Shown here: piece by piece, positions 36,518 to 45,635 of the stretch
How positions within the stretch are numbered: the first letter of the stretch is position 1
Layout of the letters: every line of letters begins with the position of its first letter
Source: Porticoccaceae bacterium
GTDB lineage: Bacteria > Pseudomonadota > Gammaproteobacteria > Pseudomonadales > Porticoccaceae
DNA: 62,637 nt
Reading direction: 5' to 3'
Assembly: GCA_029212965.1 (NCBI GenBank)
Contig: JARGOV010000003.1
Location: forward strand, 44,293-106,929
The notes under the pieces: generated by a model
Database searches by the model: none
What the model saw: only the letters and a program-made list of their open reading frames with translations
Told to the model about the DNA's origin: nothing
Made by a program: the position numbers and the translations under genes

Positions 36518-39283
36518 TTACAACGTGTCAATAATTTTACCCGCCTCTCGCTCTAGATCAGATTCTGCAGAGGCGTTAACAATAGACTCCAACAACCTTC
36601 TCGCCTCTATTTTATGCCCACCTTTTATTAATGCCTGAGCCAGATGGAGTTTTATTTGGCTATCCCCGGGAGCCTGCTGAAGCGCCTCACGGATCAAATT
36701 CACACCTTCAGCATAGTTACCGGCCAGTACAGAAATATGACCGTAAGTATCGAGTACAAAAGGGTCTGTGGGGTTTAAAGCATGCGCCTTCTTAGCTGTA
36801 GCCAAAGCAAGCTCAATATTATTCTCCCGGCTCAACCACGCCACATTATTTAGGGTTGGTAAATGTTCTGGGTAATAGCTCAGGATCTTCTTATATACAG
36901 TTAGAGCAGTTTGCTCTTCCCCTACTGCTAAATGGAGGCCCGCCTTGTGTAACAAGAGTTTCAAGTTTTCAGGCTCTGCAGCAAGTCTCTCATTCAATAT
37001 CTCAAGGCTTCTCTTATGATTACCCTGGTAAGCCAATGCTCTAGCCAATAAAATAACCGTATCTGAAGAGGCCTTCAGACTAACTGACTCAGTCAGTTTT
37101 GACTGTGCTGCCGAAAAGTCTTTTTCTAGGAGTGATATCCAGCCATCAAGCCCAATAAGCTCAGCGGTTCGGCCATACTTAGCTATACCTTCCCCAAGCA
37201 ATGATCGTGCATTCACATATTGTCCATTTTCTACCAATGACCGAACTACATTAACCCGCAATTCAAGGTTATCTGGCGCGAGAGTAACCGCACTCATTAA
37301 AGATTTAACTGCTGCGTCTGAATCACCAGATCGCTGTAAAAGTTCAGCGTACGTCAAATAGCTCTGTGCAGTTGGAGTTACCACAGCCATAAATTTTTTC
37401 ATGTTAAGAGTCGCTTGAGAAAACCGACCTTTTCTACCCTGGCTTATTGCTAACATTTCTAGAAGCTGCGGTGTTTTTTCTAGACGTTGATCTGACATGC
37501 CTCCGACTTGCTCAATCACCTGGTCATAATTTTCAGTAATGAAATAATGTTGAATTAGTTTATTCACTAACTCGCCGTTATTATTAATACTGCCCGCTCC
37601 CTCTTCAAGCACAGTAAGCGCAGTTGCAGTATCACCTAAACGGAGATAGTAATCATAAACAAAGGATACAGCCTTGGTGTTTTTTGGGTGTAAACTGGTA
37701 AGCTGCTCAAGCCAATTCGCAACTGCATCTCGATTGCCGGAAACTAATTCTAGGGTAGCAAAATTCATCAAGGTCGTTATTTCACCTGGTTGAGCTTTTA
37801 ACACGTCATTCAAAGCCACACGTGCTTGATCCCATTGCTGTAGCGCAAGATAACTTGCCGCAATTAAACGCCTAGGTTCTGAGGCCTCAGGATAGTCTTT
37901 TTGTAACTGGATCGCCTGATGCCTTGCAGAAACAGCGCGCCCTTGATGGAATTCCGAAATCGCTTGGAAAAGCTGACGTTGATATGGGTTTTCCATATCA
38001 ACGATATCACCAAATTGTGCTTGTAAATCTTGACCTGACATCAATCTGGCTAAGGTAAGTAACTCTTGAGCAACAGTAGAACCCTGGTCAATCGCGAGTA
38101 GACGGCTAGCATAGCGTTCTGCCATTACTGCATTCCCATTAACCAAGTTAACCTTAGCCAGAAGCTGCAACAAGGTGGGGTTTCCTGGAGCTTTGGCCTC
38201 AAGTTCAGACAACACTTTTTCAGCGCCGTCAAAATCCCCCTGATTAAATAACAGAGAGCCCTGTAGTCGACCAGTCTGCACACTCAGGAAAGGTTTTGTT
38301 GCTAAACGACTAACCAGTACTTGTGCCTGTTCGTAGCTTCCAAGATAAGTATGACTTGCGGCACCGTATATTAGGGCTTCAACGAAATCAGGTGCTGTTG
38401 TCAACACTTCATCAAAGCCGTTAGCTGCAGCTTGAAAGTCATCTTGCTGAAAGCTCAACAAAGCAGCAAGATGCTTAACATACCAGTAATTATTCAAGCC
38501 GGAATTTTCAAGACGTTGTAGGTCCTTTTTAGCGTCATCTAACATGTTAGCAGCAAGTGCTGCACGCAGCCTTTTAGTACTAGTCAAGGTGATATAAGGG
38601 CGTAAATTTATAGCTTTGGTATAACTTTTAAACGCCGAAGCTGGGTCCCCATTAAGCACCTCAATATCACCAATCAAGGCCCATACCTGTGGGGCCGTTT
38701 CGTCAATTTCACGTGCCTTGGTCAGCCACTCCATACCCCTAACATGTTCATCCGCCTTAACAAACACCATCGCTTGCGCAACCATGGCATCAACTTGTTC
38801 AGGATCTAAAGTCAGCGCCTGGTCAATCAAATTCTTCGCTTCATTGGGCCGGTCTAGTAAAACCTGACTTTTTGCAGCGATGGCTAATATGTAAGCTTGC
38901 TTGAAGGGCGAGAGCCCATTAGCCAGCGCAGCGGCCTCTGCAATCACATCATCATTCCGCCCTTGCTTAAACAAAGCATCGACAACCAAGGGTTGTATTG
39001 TCGCAGTCTTTACGCCTAGAGACTGCGCTCTTAAGAGCTCCTTTTCGGCGCTTAAAAAATCACCAGTTGCCAGCATCAACTTGCCAAGCTCATAGCGAAT
39101 TTCACTATTTTCTGGCGCCTTTTTAGCGCCGTTGCGCAACTCAATAATGGCCTCAGCATTGTCTCCGCTGTCTATATAAGACTTAGCTTGTTCTAGGTGC
39201 TGAACACCTGTGAGGTTATCCCCACAGGCGGCCAAAAATAAGGTCAGTGCACCTGATAAAAAAAGGCTCAATATAGATTTCAT
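36518..39283 (-). CDS. PEP-CTERM system TPR-repeat lipoprotein (PrsT family), copy 2
   Basis: 921 residues with a lipoprotein signal (lipobox LAAC, about residue 20) and continuous TPR-like repeats, the same layout as the copy at 29564. The two share the start-of-mature pattern (CGD followed by AKSYIDSGDNAEAIIELRN versus AKSYLNSGEPAAATIELKN) but differ elsewhere, so duplication is not recent. ATG at 39281–39283 is preferred to 39334 because the signal peptide then starts at once and AGGAAG lies 9 bp upstream. Base composition looks more AT-rich than in copy 1. No symbol is assigned, to keep it apart from copy 1. Confidence 0.88.
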   Translation of the reverse strand: MKSILSLFLSGALTLFLAACGDNLTGVQHLEQAKSYIDSGDNAEAIIELRNGAKKAPENSEIRYELGKLMLATGDFLSAEKELLRAQSLGVKTATIQPLVVDALFKQGRNDDVIAEAAALANGLSPFKQAYILAIAAKSQVLLDRPNEAKNLIDQALTLDPEQVDAMVAQAMVFVKADEHVRGMEWLTKAREIDETAPQVWALIGDIEVLNGDPASAFKSYTKAINLRPYITLTSTKRLRAALAANMLDDAKKDLQRLENSGLNNYWYVKHLAALLSFQQDDFQAAANGFDEVLTTAPDFVEALIYGAASHTYLGSYEQAQVLVSRLATKPFLSVQTGRLQGSLLFNQGDFDGAEKVLSELEAKAPGNPTLLQLLAKVNLVNGNAVMAERYASRLLAIDQGSTVAQELLTLARLMSGQDLQAQFGDIVDMENPYQRQLFQAISEFHQGRAVSARHQAIQLQKDYPEASEPRRLIAASYLALQQWDQARVALNDVLKAQPGEITTLMNFATLELVSGNRDAVANWLEQLTSLHPKNTKAVSFVYDYYLRLGDTATALTVLEEGAGSINNNGELVNKLIQHYFITENYDQVIEQVGGMSDQRLEKTPQLLEMLAISQGRKGRFSQATLNMKKFMAVVTPTAQSYLTYAELLQRSGDSDAAVKSLMSAVTLAPDNLELRVNVVRSLVENGQYVNARSLLGEGIAKYGRTAELIGLDGWISLLEKDFSAAQSKLTESVSLKASSDTVILLARALAYQGNHKRSLEILNERLAAEPENLKLLLHKAGLHLAVGEEQTALTVYKKILSYYPEHLPTLNNVAWLSRENNIELALATAKKAHALNPTDPFVLDTYGHISVLAGNYAEGVNLIREALQQAPGDSQIKLHLAQALIKGGHKIEARRLLESIVNASAESDLEREAGKIIDTL

Positions 39284-39661
39284 TTTTAATAACTTCCTGT
39301 AGTTATGCATTATCACTGGCGTTAACAACTTCATACACTATACCGACATTTATGCCTTCAGCCTTGTACAATAATAATTAGCACCTGAGGCCAAACAAAA
39401 CGATTAATCTCGCATAGTAAGACAGTAGGCCCGTCGCCAATAATACTACCATTGGCAGCTAGTAATAACCCTTCTTCAAAGATTCAAAAAACTCAGGCAT
39501 TAGGGTTTTGCCCATACACTGAGAAACAACCCCAACCTGCTTGTCTAATAAATGAAGACATCAAAAATATTAAAGGCAAAAAAAAGCACCGCCGAAGCAG
39601 TGCTTTTTTCTAACAAACTATGCCGAACGCCGACACAAAAGCCGCCGTTCAAAGCAAGCTT
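39284..39661. other. Gene-free stretch holding the PEP-CTERM gene terminator
   Basis: 378 bp between two minus-strand genes. It holds the terminator at 39577–39609 and presumably the promoter of TPR lipoprotein copy 2. No sigma-54 element with correct GG-N10-GC spacing was found (the nearest is off by one base near 39440–39460) and no GTGTAA-N7-TGACAC box. Confidence 0.6.
39577..39609 (-). terminator. Rho-independent terminator after the PEP-CTERM protein gene
   Basis: Minus strand: 7-bp stem GCACTGC/GCGGTGC (one G·T pair) capped by a TTCG tetraloop and flanked by a long T-tract, with A's on the other side. It could also stop transcripts on the plus strand. It lies 53 bp after the stop codon of the PEP-CTERM gene. 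Confidence 0.9.
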
Positions 39662-40696
39662 TTACATAACAGCTTTTTTTCGACGACCGAGACGCGCCAT
39701 TGCAATTAAGCCAAGTCCCAACAAACCCAAAGAACTGGGCTCAGGAATAGCATTGCGGATAGTCACAGCATTTGAAGCAAACAAATTCAATGTGCCATCA
39801 CACTCTACACCTACACCACCACAATCAACCGTAAAGGTGAAGCTATAGGTACCCACGCCAGGGCTTGAGTGGCTGATAGCACTCGGATCACCAAATTCGA
39901 GACCGGTAAAGACGCTGATACCAGCACTAGTGCTTTGGGTAGCGTTCAAATCAAAGGGATCCGTATCACTGCCACTACAAATACCGATACAGTCAGCAGA
40001 AACACCATTTGACTCCCACTCACCGCCACCGCTTAAGTTAGTAATACTCGCATTGATCACCGAACTGTATTGGGCGTTAGCGTCCAAGGTTTTTCTGTCT
40101 ATGCCGTTATTAATCTCAGCGATATTGATCAGACTGGCATCAAACTCTACTGTGATAGTAGCTGACCCAACTGCAGTAAAAAGAAAAGACAGGTTGGTAT
40201 TTGACTGGGTGCTTGTCGATGCAGAAGCATTGCCATTACCCACAAGATTGGCTTCAGACACCAAAGAGGCGCTGGTTTTGTCAACAAGGTTAGAACCCAG
40301 TTCAGATGTTAAAATTGCAGCGTTAGCATTAGCATATGTTTTGGTCTTATCACCAAACAAAGTGTAATTGCCATCGGCACGTATAATATCAGAACCGGGT
40401 GCATTAGCCGCATCGCTAGACAAAGCCGGGCTGGTTCCACAGGCAGTACCTGCTGACCCGCAAGAATCGGCATCACCATCAGTTGCACCATTTAACTCAG
40501 CGCTGGTTGAGGTGGCAAAACCAAAGCCAGTAGCCGACGCAAAACCGCTAGGGTTAGATATGGTAACGCTCAACTCAGTAATATCCAGCTGAGAGCCCGC
40601 ATACACATAGGCATTGGCCGAATGACTTGCAAAAAGGCTCGCCGCACACAGCGCAGCTGCGATAGGCGTTACCGTTAAGGTTTTTCTAATATTCAT
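39662..40696 (-). CDS. PEP-CTERM sorting-domain protein
   Basis: 344 residues. N-terminal Sec signal peptide (about residues 1–29, ending SANA), a Ser/Thr/Asn/Gly-rich mature part of beta character with two disulfide-like Cys groups (CGSAGTACG, CIGICSG, CGGVGVEC), and a classic C-terminal sorting tag: PEP at 318–320, then a Leu/Gly-rich membrane helix and an Arg/Lys cluster (GRRKKAVM). It should be processed by an exosortase and released or attached to the surface matrix. ATG at 40696 has GGAG 7 bp upstream. It is monocistronic, controlled by a perfect sigma-54 promoter and followed by a terminator. The mature domain matches no family I recognise. Confidence 0.93.
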   Translation of the reverse strand: MNIRKTLTVTPIAAALCAASLFASHSANAYVYAGSQLDITELSVTISNPSGFASATGFGFATSTSAELNGATDGDADSCGSAGTACGTSPALSSDAANAPGSDIIRADGNYTLFGDKTKTYANANAAILTSELGSNLVDKTSASLVSEANLVGNGNASASTSTQSNTNLSFLFTAVGSATITVEFDASLINIAEINNGIDRKTLDANAQYSSVINASITNLSGGGEWESNGVSADCIGICSGSDTDPFDLNATQSTSAGISVFTGLEFGDPSAISHSSPGVGTYSFTFTVDCGGVGVECDGTLNLFASNAVTIRNAIPEPSSLGLLGLGLIAMARLGRRKKAVM

Positions 40697-40761
40697 TGTA
40701 TATCTCCAGTTGTTTTTGTCCGTCTAGCCATGAGATGCTATTGGCACTCTATTAGGACAAA

Positions 40762-40777
40762 AGCAAGCCTCGTGCCA
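40762..40777 (-). promoter_or_regulatory. Sigma-54 (-24/-12) promoter of the PEP-CTERM protein gene
   Basis: On the minus strand TGGCACG-N4-TTGCT, an exact match to the sigma-54 consensus. Predicted start near 40751, giving a leader of about 55 nt before the ATG at 40696, almost the same as for the twin-arginine protein gene. Confidence 0.92.
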
Positions 40778-40796
40778 AAACAAATTACTCTATTAT

Positions 40797-40809
40797 TTTC
40801 AACAGGTTA
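40797..40809 (+). promoter_or_regulatory. Candidate IHF site upstream of the PEP-CTERM promoter
   Basis: TTTCAACAGGTTA matches WATCAA-N4-TTR at all but one position. It is 19 bp from the -24 element and 39 bp from the proximal box; orientation and distance repeat those seen at 21062–21074. Confidence 0.55.
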
Positions 40810-40848
40810 AAGAAAAATAGCCAGCTTTTTTTATCCTACAATGGAAAA

Positions 40849-40867
40849 GTGTAAAAAAATCTGACAC
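40849..40867 (+). promoter_or_regulatory. GTGTAA-N7-TGACAC box, proximal copy (predicted PrsR site)
   Basis: 19-bp palindromic box with centre AAAAATC, 71 bp upstream of the -24 element. It is identical in both half-sites to the box at 21105–21123, and one helical turn further from its promoter than that box. Confidence 0.78.
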
Positions 40868-40970
40868 CAAAACGTCCAAGTGAAGCTGCATTCCTTTGCA
40901 TTTTCCCCGAATCCACAAGAAAAAAACACATAAACCATTGATATCGATAAAAATTAATCATTTAAATGGA

Positions 40971-40989
40971 GTGTAAAATTTATTGACAC
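40971..40989 (+). promoter_or_regulatory. GTGTAA-N7-TGACAC box, distal copy (predicted PrsR site)
   Basis: Second copy with centre AATTTAT, 122 bp from the proximal copy start to start. Half-sites are identical and spacing is the same, although the centre differs, which supports the half-sites as the bound sequence. Confidence 0.75.
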
Positions 40990-41013
40990 CGAAGGCATAC
41001 TACCCGATACGCA

Positions 41014-44000
41014 TTAACCTTTATTACCGTAGCCCACCACTTCTGGGTTCACATCAATTTCGGACATCGCACGCTCCAAAAGAGGAAGTGATGACTCATT
41101 CGGTGCCTGTGCTTTCACCCGGTTTATATAACGCTCGAAGCGTACTGCATAACCAATATCCCATTGAAACACCTGCATATGTCGCACTAATGATTGGGCA
41201 GCAAGTAAACTAAAGCCTTTCACGCTTGGCTCCTGTTCAGCGAGGTATTCAAAGCATTTTATGGCTTCGCCCGTGTCATCGCAGCGTAAGGCAGCAACAC
41301 CTAGCTCATAGCGCGTCCGGTAGTCGTTCTTCGCCAATATTTCATTCAGCGAGGTATCTTCTGATCGCATCGTTAGTCCGAGTCTGGCCTTAAACTTTTC
41401 GCCCACTCCCAGCAAGCCGCCTGACCTTTGCCCTGGAAGAGGTAAAACCACTTGTCTCACCCTACGCGGTACAAAGATTAAAAAAGTTAAAGGCACGACA
41501 AACATTGTTAACAATGTCGAAAAACCGAGACCCCAAACAATAGCTGTAGCCACAGGCCCCCAGGTTAAGGATTGCCCACCCAAGCCAACAGCTAATGAAA
41601 ACAAGCCAGCCATGGTGGTAATAGAAGTGATGAGAATAGGCACAAATCGACGCCTTGCTGCGCGGACAATCGCCAGAGTGGTTGAGCATCCGCGATCAAG
41701 GCTCCTGTTAGCAGTAGACATTAATACAATGGCATCATTGGCGGCTATACCTGCTAGAGCTACGGTGCCATAGAGGGTAAATAAACTGATGGGATTAGTG
41801 CTGATAAAGAGTCCAAAGACGACGCCAATAAAGGCCATAGGGATGGCACCGAGCACAATCAGTGGTTGGCTGTAGCTTTTAAACTGGGTGCCCAAAATCA
41901 GATATACTAAGCCAAGTCCGAGGACGAACAATACCACCATGGCCGCCAAACTTTCTCGAATATCATCCAGCTCACCGGAAAAATCGAGGCTGACTCCGGG
42001 GTATTGACTGGCAATTTGCTGCCAATCTTCACGGATCAACCTGTTGGCCGTTAAGGTGTCAGTTGTCGTAGCATCTAGACTAGCTTCGACCGTCACCGCA
42101 CGCCGAAAGTTGTAGCGGCGAATATTGGACACAGTGACACGTTGTTCGTGTAGCAACAATTCACCCAGAGGTACACTGCCACCATCTTCAAGACCGATGG
42201 TATTGCCCAAAAAATCATCGATGTCCTGCAGTTGGGTAGGCTGGGCTCTTACTCGCACATCGAGCTTTTCACCCTGGTACTGCATACTGGCAACAATCTC
42301 GCCGTCTGCATGTAAATGCACAGTGCGGGCCACGTCAGCCGGATTGAGCCCACTTCGGGTGATGGTATCGGGGTTCAACTTCAGCTCCAACTCCATGCCA
42401 CCGGAGGTGTCGTCGTTCACAATATCGGCAACCCCTGGAGTTAACACCATGATATTTTCTAACGCGGTGACCGCCCTTCGAATTTCGCCGATATCATCAC
42501 CCCGCACTTTTATACTCACCGCCTTAGCAGTGGGTGGTCCTGTGCGCCGTCTTAGAAAAGAGATATTTTTAGGCCCTGGTATAGCCGCCAGTTGATCGCG
42601 CAAATCATCGATAATATCATCGACGCTCCTGCTGTCCTCCTTAGCTGGCACCAGACTCACAAAAACCTGCCCGCGCTCTGCCCCCTTATAGGCACCCTGG
42701 TCAGTCGATTGCTGCCCAGAGTAATTGACGACGCCCCTCAGCTCATCCGAATTGAGCTCTGCACGAATAACTTCTTCAACTTGTTGTAGTGTTTCACTCG
42801 TTTTTTCAAGACTCGTACCAGCAGGCATTTCAACATTGACATAAAAAAGACGAAAAAAATCGGTAGCAAAAAAATCGACCCGTACCAGCCCCAGCACCAC
42901 CAACAAAATAGCAGCTAATGAGCACAGGCCAAGTCCAGCAAAGGTTTGTTTTTGCCTCCGCATGACCTTGACAAGCAGCTTGGTGTAATAATTTCTAAAG
43001 GCTTTGATAGTTTTTTGGCGCAGAACATCGACTTTACTTTTTTGTCGAGGACCCGACTGATACTCCAGCACATGACTGGGCAGTATCCAGAATGCTTTAA
43101 TCAAGCTGATGGCCAACGCGATACTGACCACCAAAGGTACAACCCGCATGAAATCCCCGAGTACTCCAGGCAACAACATTAAGGGTAAAAATGCCGCAAT
43201 AGTAGTCAATACGGCGCTAATAATCGGCGCGGCTACCTCTGTGATAGTGGTTTTTACGGCGTTAATGCCGTCCATTCCCCTCTGCATATGGTAGTCAATA
43301 CCCTCCACAACGACCACCGCATCATCAACTAACATGCCCAGACTAATTACCACGCCAAGTAAAACAGTGATGTTAAGAGTTTCTCCGGTCATCGCGAGAA
43401 TGCAAAACACGCCTGCCAAGACGAAGGGAATACTAATACTAGTGAAAAAGGCGATTTTAAACCCAAGAAATACCCATGTGCTGAGCATCACAAACACTAG
43501 ACCGAGCAGAGCATTACGTTCCATCACGTCCAGGGCCTGACGCGTGGCCTGTGTTTGGTCATCCAACAAAACTAATTTAACACCTGTTCTGCCCAAGCGT
43601 TGATTTTCTGCGTCGATATAAGTATTTACATCTGCTAACAGCTGTAAATTATTCGCCTTACCCTTTTTGAATAGCAATAGTAAAACACTGTCACTATGTT
43701 GATAACGCACAAGCTCTCGGGCATCTGAACGCCCCTTCTTCAACTCGGCGATATTACGCAGTAGGACTTCTCCCTGAGGGCTAGCAATGGGAAATTTACC
43801 GAGATAGCTAGGATCACTACTGGTACCACTCAACCGTATCAACCATTTTTGATCGCCCAAGGTCACATCACCAGCGGCGAGGTCACGAAAATACGCTCTC
43901 ACAGTATCAGCAAGGTCAACAGATGAAATACCCAGGCCTACCAAGCGCTCAGAAAGAAAATCAACTTGTAGCTCTGCTTCTCTATCGCCGAAAGCAATCA

Positions 44001-44517
44001 CATCATCAACGCCATCGAGCTGCTCTAGGTCCTCTCTCACGTTATTCGCTGTATTCTGTAAAACTTCATCATCAGAGGTGCCGACAACTACAAGTGTTGC
44101 TGTCGGAAAGGTTTTAGAGCTTGAAATTTCGAAAATATCAGACTGGTTTACTGCGGGTGGAAGAAGGTCCTGTCGGGCCTGTACTTCCCTGCGTAATGAG
44201 GTCATGCGCTTATCAAAATCAGCGTCACTGATATCTTCAAAACGCACTAGAATGCTCGAAACCCCTTCGCGGCTTGTGCTGGAAACGAAGCGAATATCAG
44301 CTACTTTTTTGATGCCTTCTTCAAGAGGACCTGTAATACGAGCTTCAATATCTGGAGCCGTCGCCCCCGGCCAGTATGTCCAAATCTGCACCCAGTTAAA
44401 GTTTATACTTGGATCCTGTTCACGTGGAAGCTGATGATAGGACATCCAGCCAAGGACAGTAACCAGCAAAAAAGTAAGGTTGGTTAGCGTATGGTTTTGC
44501 AGCAGCTTGGCAAACAT
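41014..44517 (-). CDS. RND-family transporter with C-terminal extension
   Basis: 1167 residues. RND architecture with TM4 Asp pair in GMLVDDAVVVVEGI and GIAANDAIVLMST in TM10 (Asn in place of the usual Lys/Asn pattern). It starts MFAKLLQNHTLTNLTFL and belongs to the AcrB/D/F group related to efflux of lipids or drugs. About 130 residues after the last membrane helix form a soluble cytoplasmic tail with TPR-like helices (RYELGVAALRCDDTGEAIKCFEYLAEQEP), which most RND permeases lack. It is the second gene of a pair; its ATG is 4 bp after the adaptor's stop. No outer-membrane factor is adjacent. A role in exporting island products is inference. Confidence 0.92.
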   Translation of the reverse strand: MFAKLLQNHTLTNLTFLLVTVLGWMSYHQLPREQDPSINFNWVQIWTYWPGATAPDIEARITGPLEEGIKKVADIRFVSSTSREGVSSILVRFEDISDADFDKRMTSLRREVQARQDLLPPAVNQSDIFEISSSKTFPTATLVVVGTSDDEVLQNTANNVREDLEQLDGVDDVIAFGDREAELQVDFLSERLVGLGISSVDLADTVRAYFRDLAAGDVTLGDQKWLIRLSGTSSDPSYLGKFPIASPQGEVLLRNIAELKKGRSDARELVRYQHSDSVLLLLFKKGKANNLQLLADVNTYIDAENQRLGRTGVKLVLLDDQTQATRQALDVMERNALLGLVFVMLSTWVFLGFKIAFFTSISIPFVLAGVFCILAMTGETLNITVLLGVVISLGMLVDDAVVVVEGIDYHMQRGMDGINAVKTTITEVAAPIISAVLTTIAAFLPLMLLPGVLGDFMRVVPLVVSIALAISLIKAFWILPSHVLEYQSGPRQKSKVDVLRQKTIKAFRNYYTKLLVKVMRRQKQTFAGLGLCSLAAILLVVLGLVRVDFFATDFFRLFYVNVEMPAGTSLEKTSETLQQVEEVIRAELNSDELRGVVNYSGQQSTDQGAYKGAERGQVFVSLVPAKEDSRSVDDIIDDLRDQLAAIPGPKNISFLRRRTGPPTAKAVSIKVRGDDIGEIRRAVTALENIMVLTPGVADIVNDDTSGGMELELKLNPDTITRSGLNPADVARTVHLHADGEIVASMQYQGEKLDVRVRAQPTQLQDIDDFLGNTIGLEDGGSVPLGELLLHEQRVTVSNIRRYNFRRAVTVEASLDATTTDTLTANRLIREDWQQIASQYPGVSLDFSGELDDIRESLAAMVVLFVLGLGLVYLILGTQFKSYSQPLIVLGAIPMAFIGVVFGLFISTNPISLFTLYGTVALAGIAANDAIVLMSTANRSLDRGCSTTLAIVRAARRRFVPILITSITTMAGLFSLAVGLGGQSLTWGPVATAIVWGLGFSTLLTMFVVPLTFLIFVPRRVRQVVLPLPGQRSGGLLGVGEKFKARLGLTMRSEDTSLNEILAKNDYRTRYELGVAALRCDDTGEAIKCFEYLAEQEPSVKGFSLLAAQSLVRHMQVFQWDIGYAVRFERYINRVKAQAPNESSLPLLERAMSEIDVNPEVVGYGNKG

Positions 44518-44521
44518 AGTC

Positions 44522-45541
44522 TTAGCGCTCTACTACTCGTACTACATCCCCATCGTTAATTTTAAAACGACCATTAAGAATAATGGCGCTGTCTTTAGTT
44601 AAAGGTTTTGTAAGAGCGGCAGGCTGCCCGGCACTTGCCCCCACAAGAGGAACGAACTTTGCCCGTCCCCTAATAGCTATAAAAACACCCAGGCCTTTAC
44701 GTCGCACCAATAGTTCGGCGGGTATATAAGGGGCTGGCGTCTTCCACTCGGTGCGTCCTGCACTGCCCGGATAAGCCTTGTCTGTGACAAATTCTAGGCG
44801 CACCTCGTAACTGCGAATACGGCTTTCCATCAACGGTAATACAGCGCGCAGCTTCAGGGGGTAACGCTTGTCATTGGCGATAAAAGCAACCCCTTTGGCG
44901 CGCTTTAACAGCTCCAGGTCCTGTTCTTGCACCTTGGCAGAGACTTCAACATTGTCACGGTCCAGCAAACGCAGTACAGGACTGCCAGGTATAAGGTAAT
45001 CACCGAGATTGGCCATTTTGGAGATTACAACGGCATCAAAGGGGGCGCGAATCTCGCATTTTTCTACCGCGCGTTGAGTGGCCCTCAACGAGGCCTTCAG
45101 GCCCTCAACATCGGCGGCAGAAATGGCTGCGTTAGATGTTCGCCTTTCAACCTCGTCAGTAGAAATATTTTTCTTCTTCGACAACTGGGTCACTTTTTTT
45201 AAGCGAGAGCGGTCAAATTTCAAACTGGCACGCTGGGCTGTCAGCGCGGCTGTGGCCTGCGTAACCGCAATCTCGTAGTCTTCACAATCCATATTGGCGA
45301 CAACATCGCCTTGCTTAACACTGTCACCTACCCGCACATTAATACCCTTGAGAATCCCTTTCAGCTCGGTGCTCACTCGTGTGTCATTGAGGCTCAGAGT
45401 TGTTGCCGGAGCATCCCGAACTGGATAAAACAACACTTCGGAGAGCGCTTTAATGGTTACCGGGGTTGCCTCTGCAGCGTGAAGCGCAAAAGGAAAGCAG
45501 AGGGTACTGAGAAAGGCTGCTCTTAAAAAAAATTTCATCAT
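44522..45541 (-). CDS. RND periplasmic adaptor subunit (HlyD/AcrA-like)
   Basis: 339 residues. Sec-type signal peptide (about 1–21, ending FALHA) without a lipobox. Lipoyl halves (ELKGILKGINVRVGDSVKQGDVVA… and EIRAPFDAVV) flank a short coiled-coil hairpin. ATG at 45541 is adopted (a second ATG follows at 45538); the TTG at 45556 is rejected because it would place five residues ahead of the signal sequence. It is the partner of the RND permease downstream. It is shorter than the AcrA-type adaptor at 9723 and lacks a recognisable membrane-proximal extension. Confidence 0.9.
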   Translation of the reverse strand: MMKFFLRAAFLSTLCFPFALHAAEATPVTIKALSEVLFYPVRDAPATTLSLNDTRVSTELKGILKGINVRVGDSVKQGDVVANMDCEDYEIAVTQATAALTAQRASLKFDRSRLKKVTQLSKKKNISTDEVERRTSNAAISAADVEGLKASLRATQRAVEKCEIRAPFDAVVISKMANLGDYLIPGSPVLRLLDRDNVEVSAKVQEQDLELLKRAKGVAFIANDKRYPLKLRAVLPLMESRIRSYEVRLEFVTDKAYPGSAGRTEWKTPAPYIPAELLVRRKGLGVFIAIRGRAKFVPLVGASAGQPAALTKPLTKDSAIILNGRFKINDGDVVRVVER

Positions 45542-45635
45542 TACGTTAAAGTCCAAGCTATTGAAGCTGCATCTGTAACTTAACAGGGATGGTGTAGGCA
45601 GGCTGGGAATTTAATCAAGTTTTAACAAGGCCCGC

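Larger units (their letters stand above)
40697..41013. other. Regulatory region of the PEP-CTERM protein gene
   Basis: 317 bp containing, from gene outward, a sigma-54 promoter (40762–40777), an IHF-like site (40797–40809) and two copies of the GTGTAA-N7-TGACAC box (40849–40867, 40971–40989). The RND gene beyond reads on the same strand towards it, so all elements point to the PEP-CTERM gene. Confidence 0.75.
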
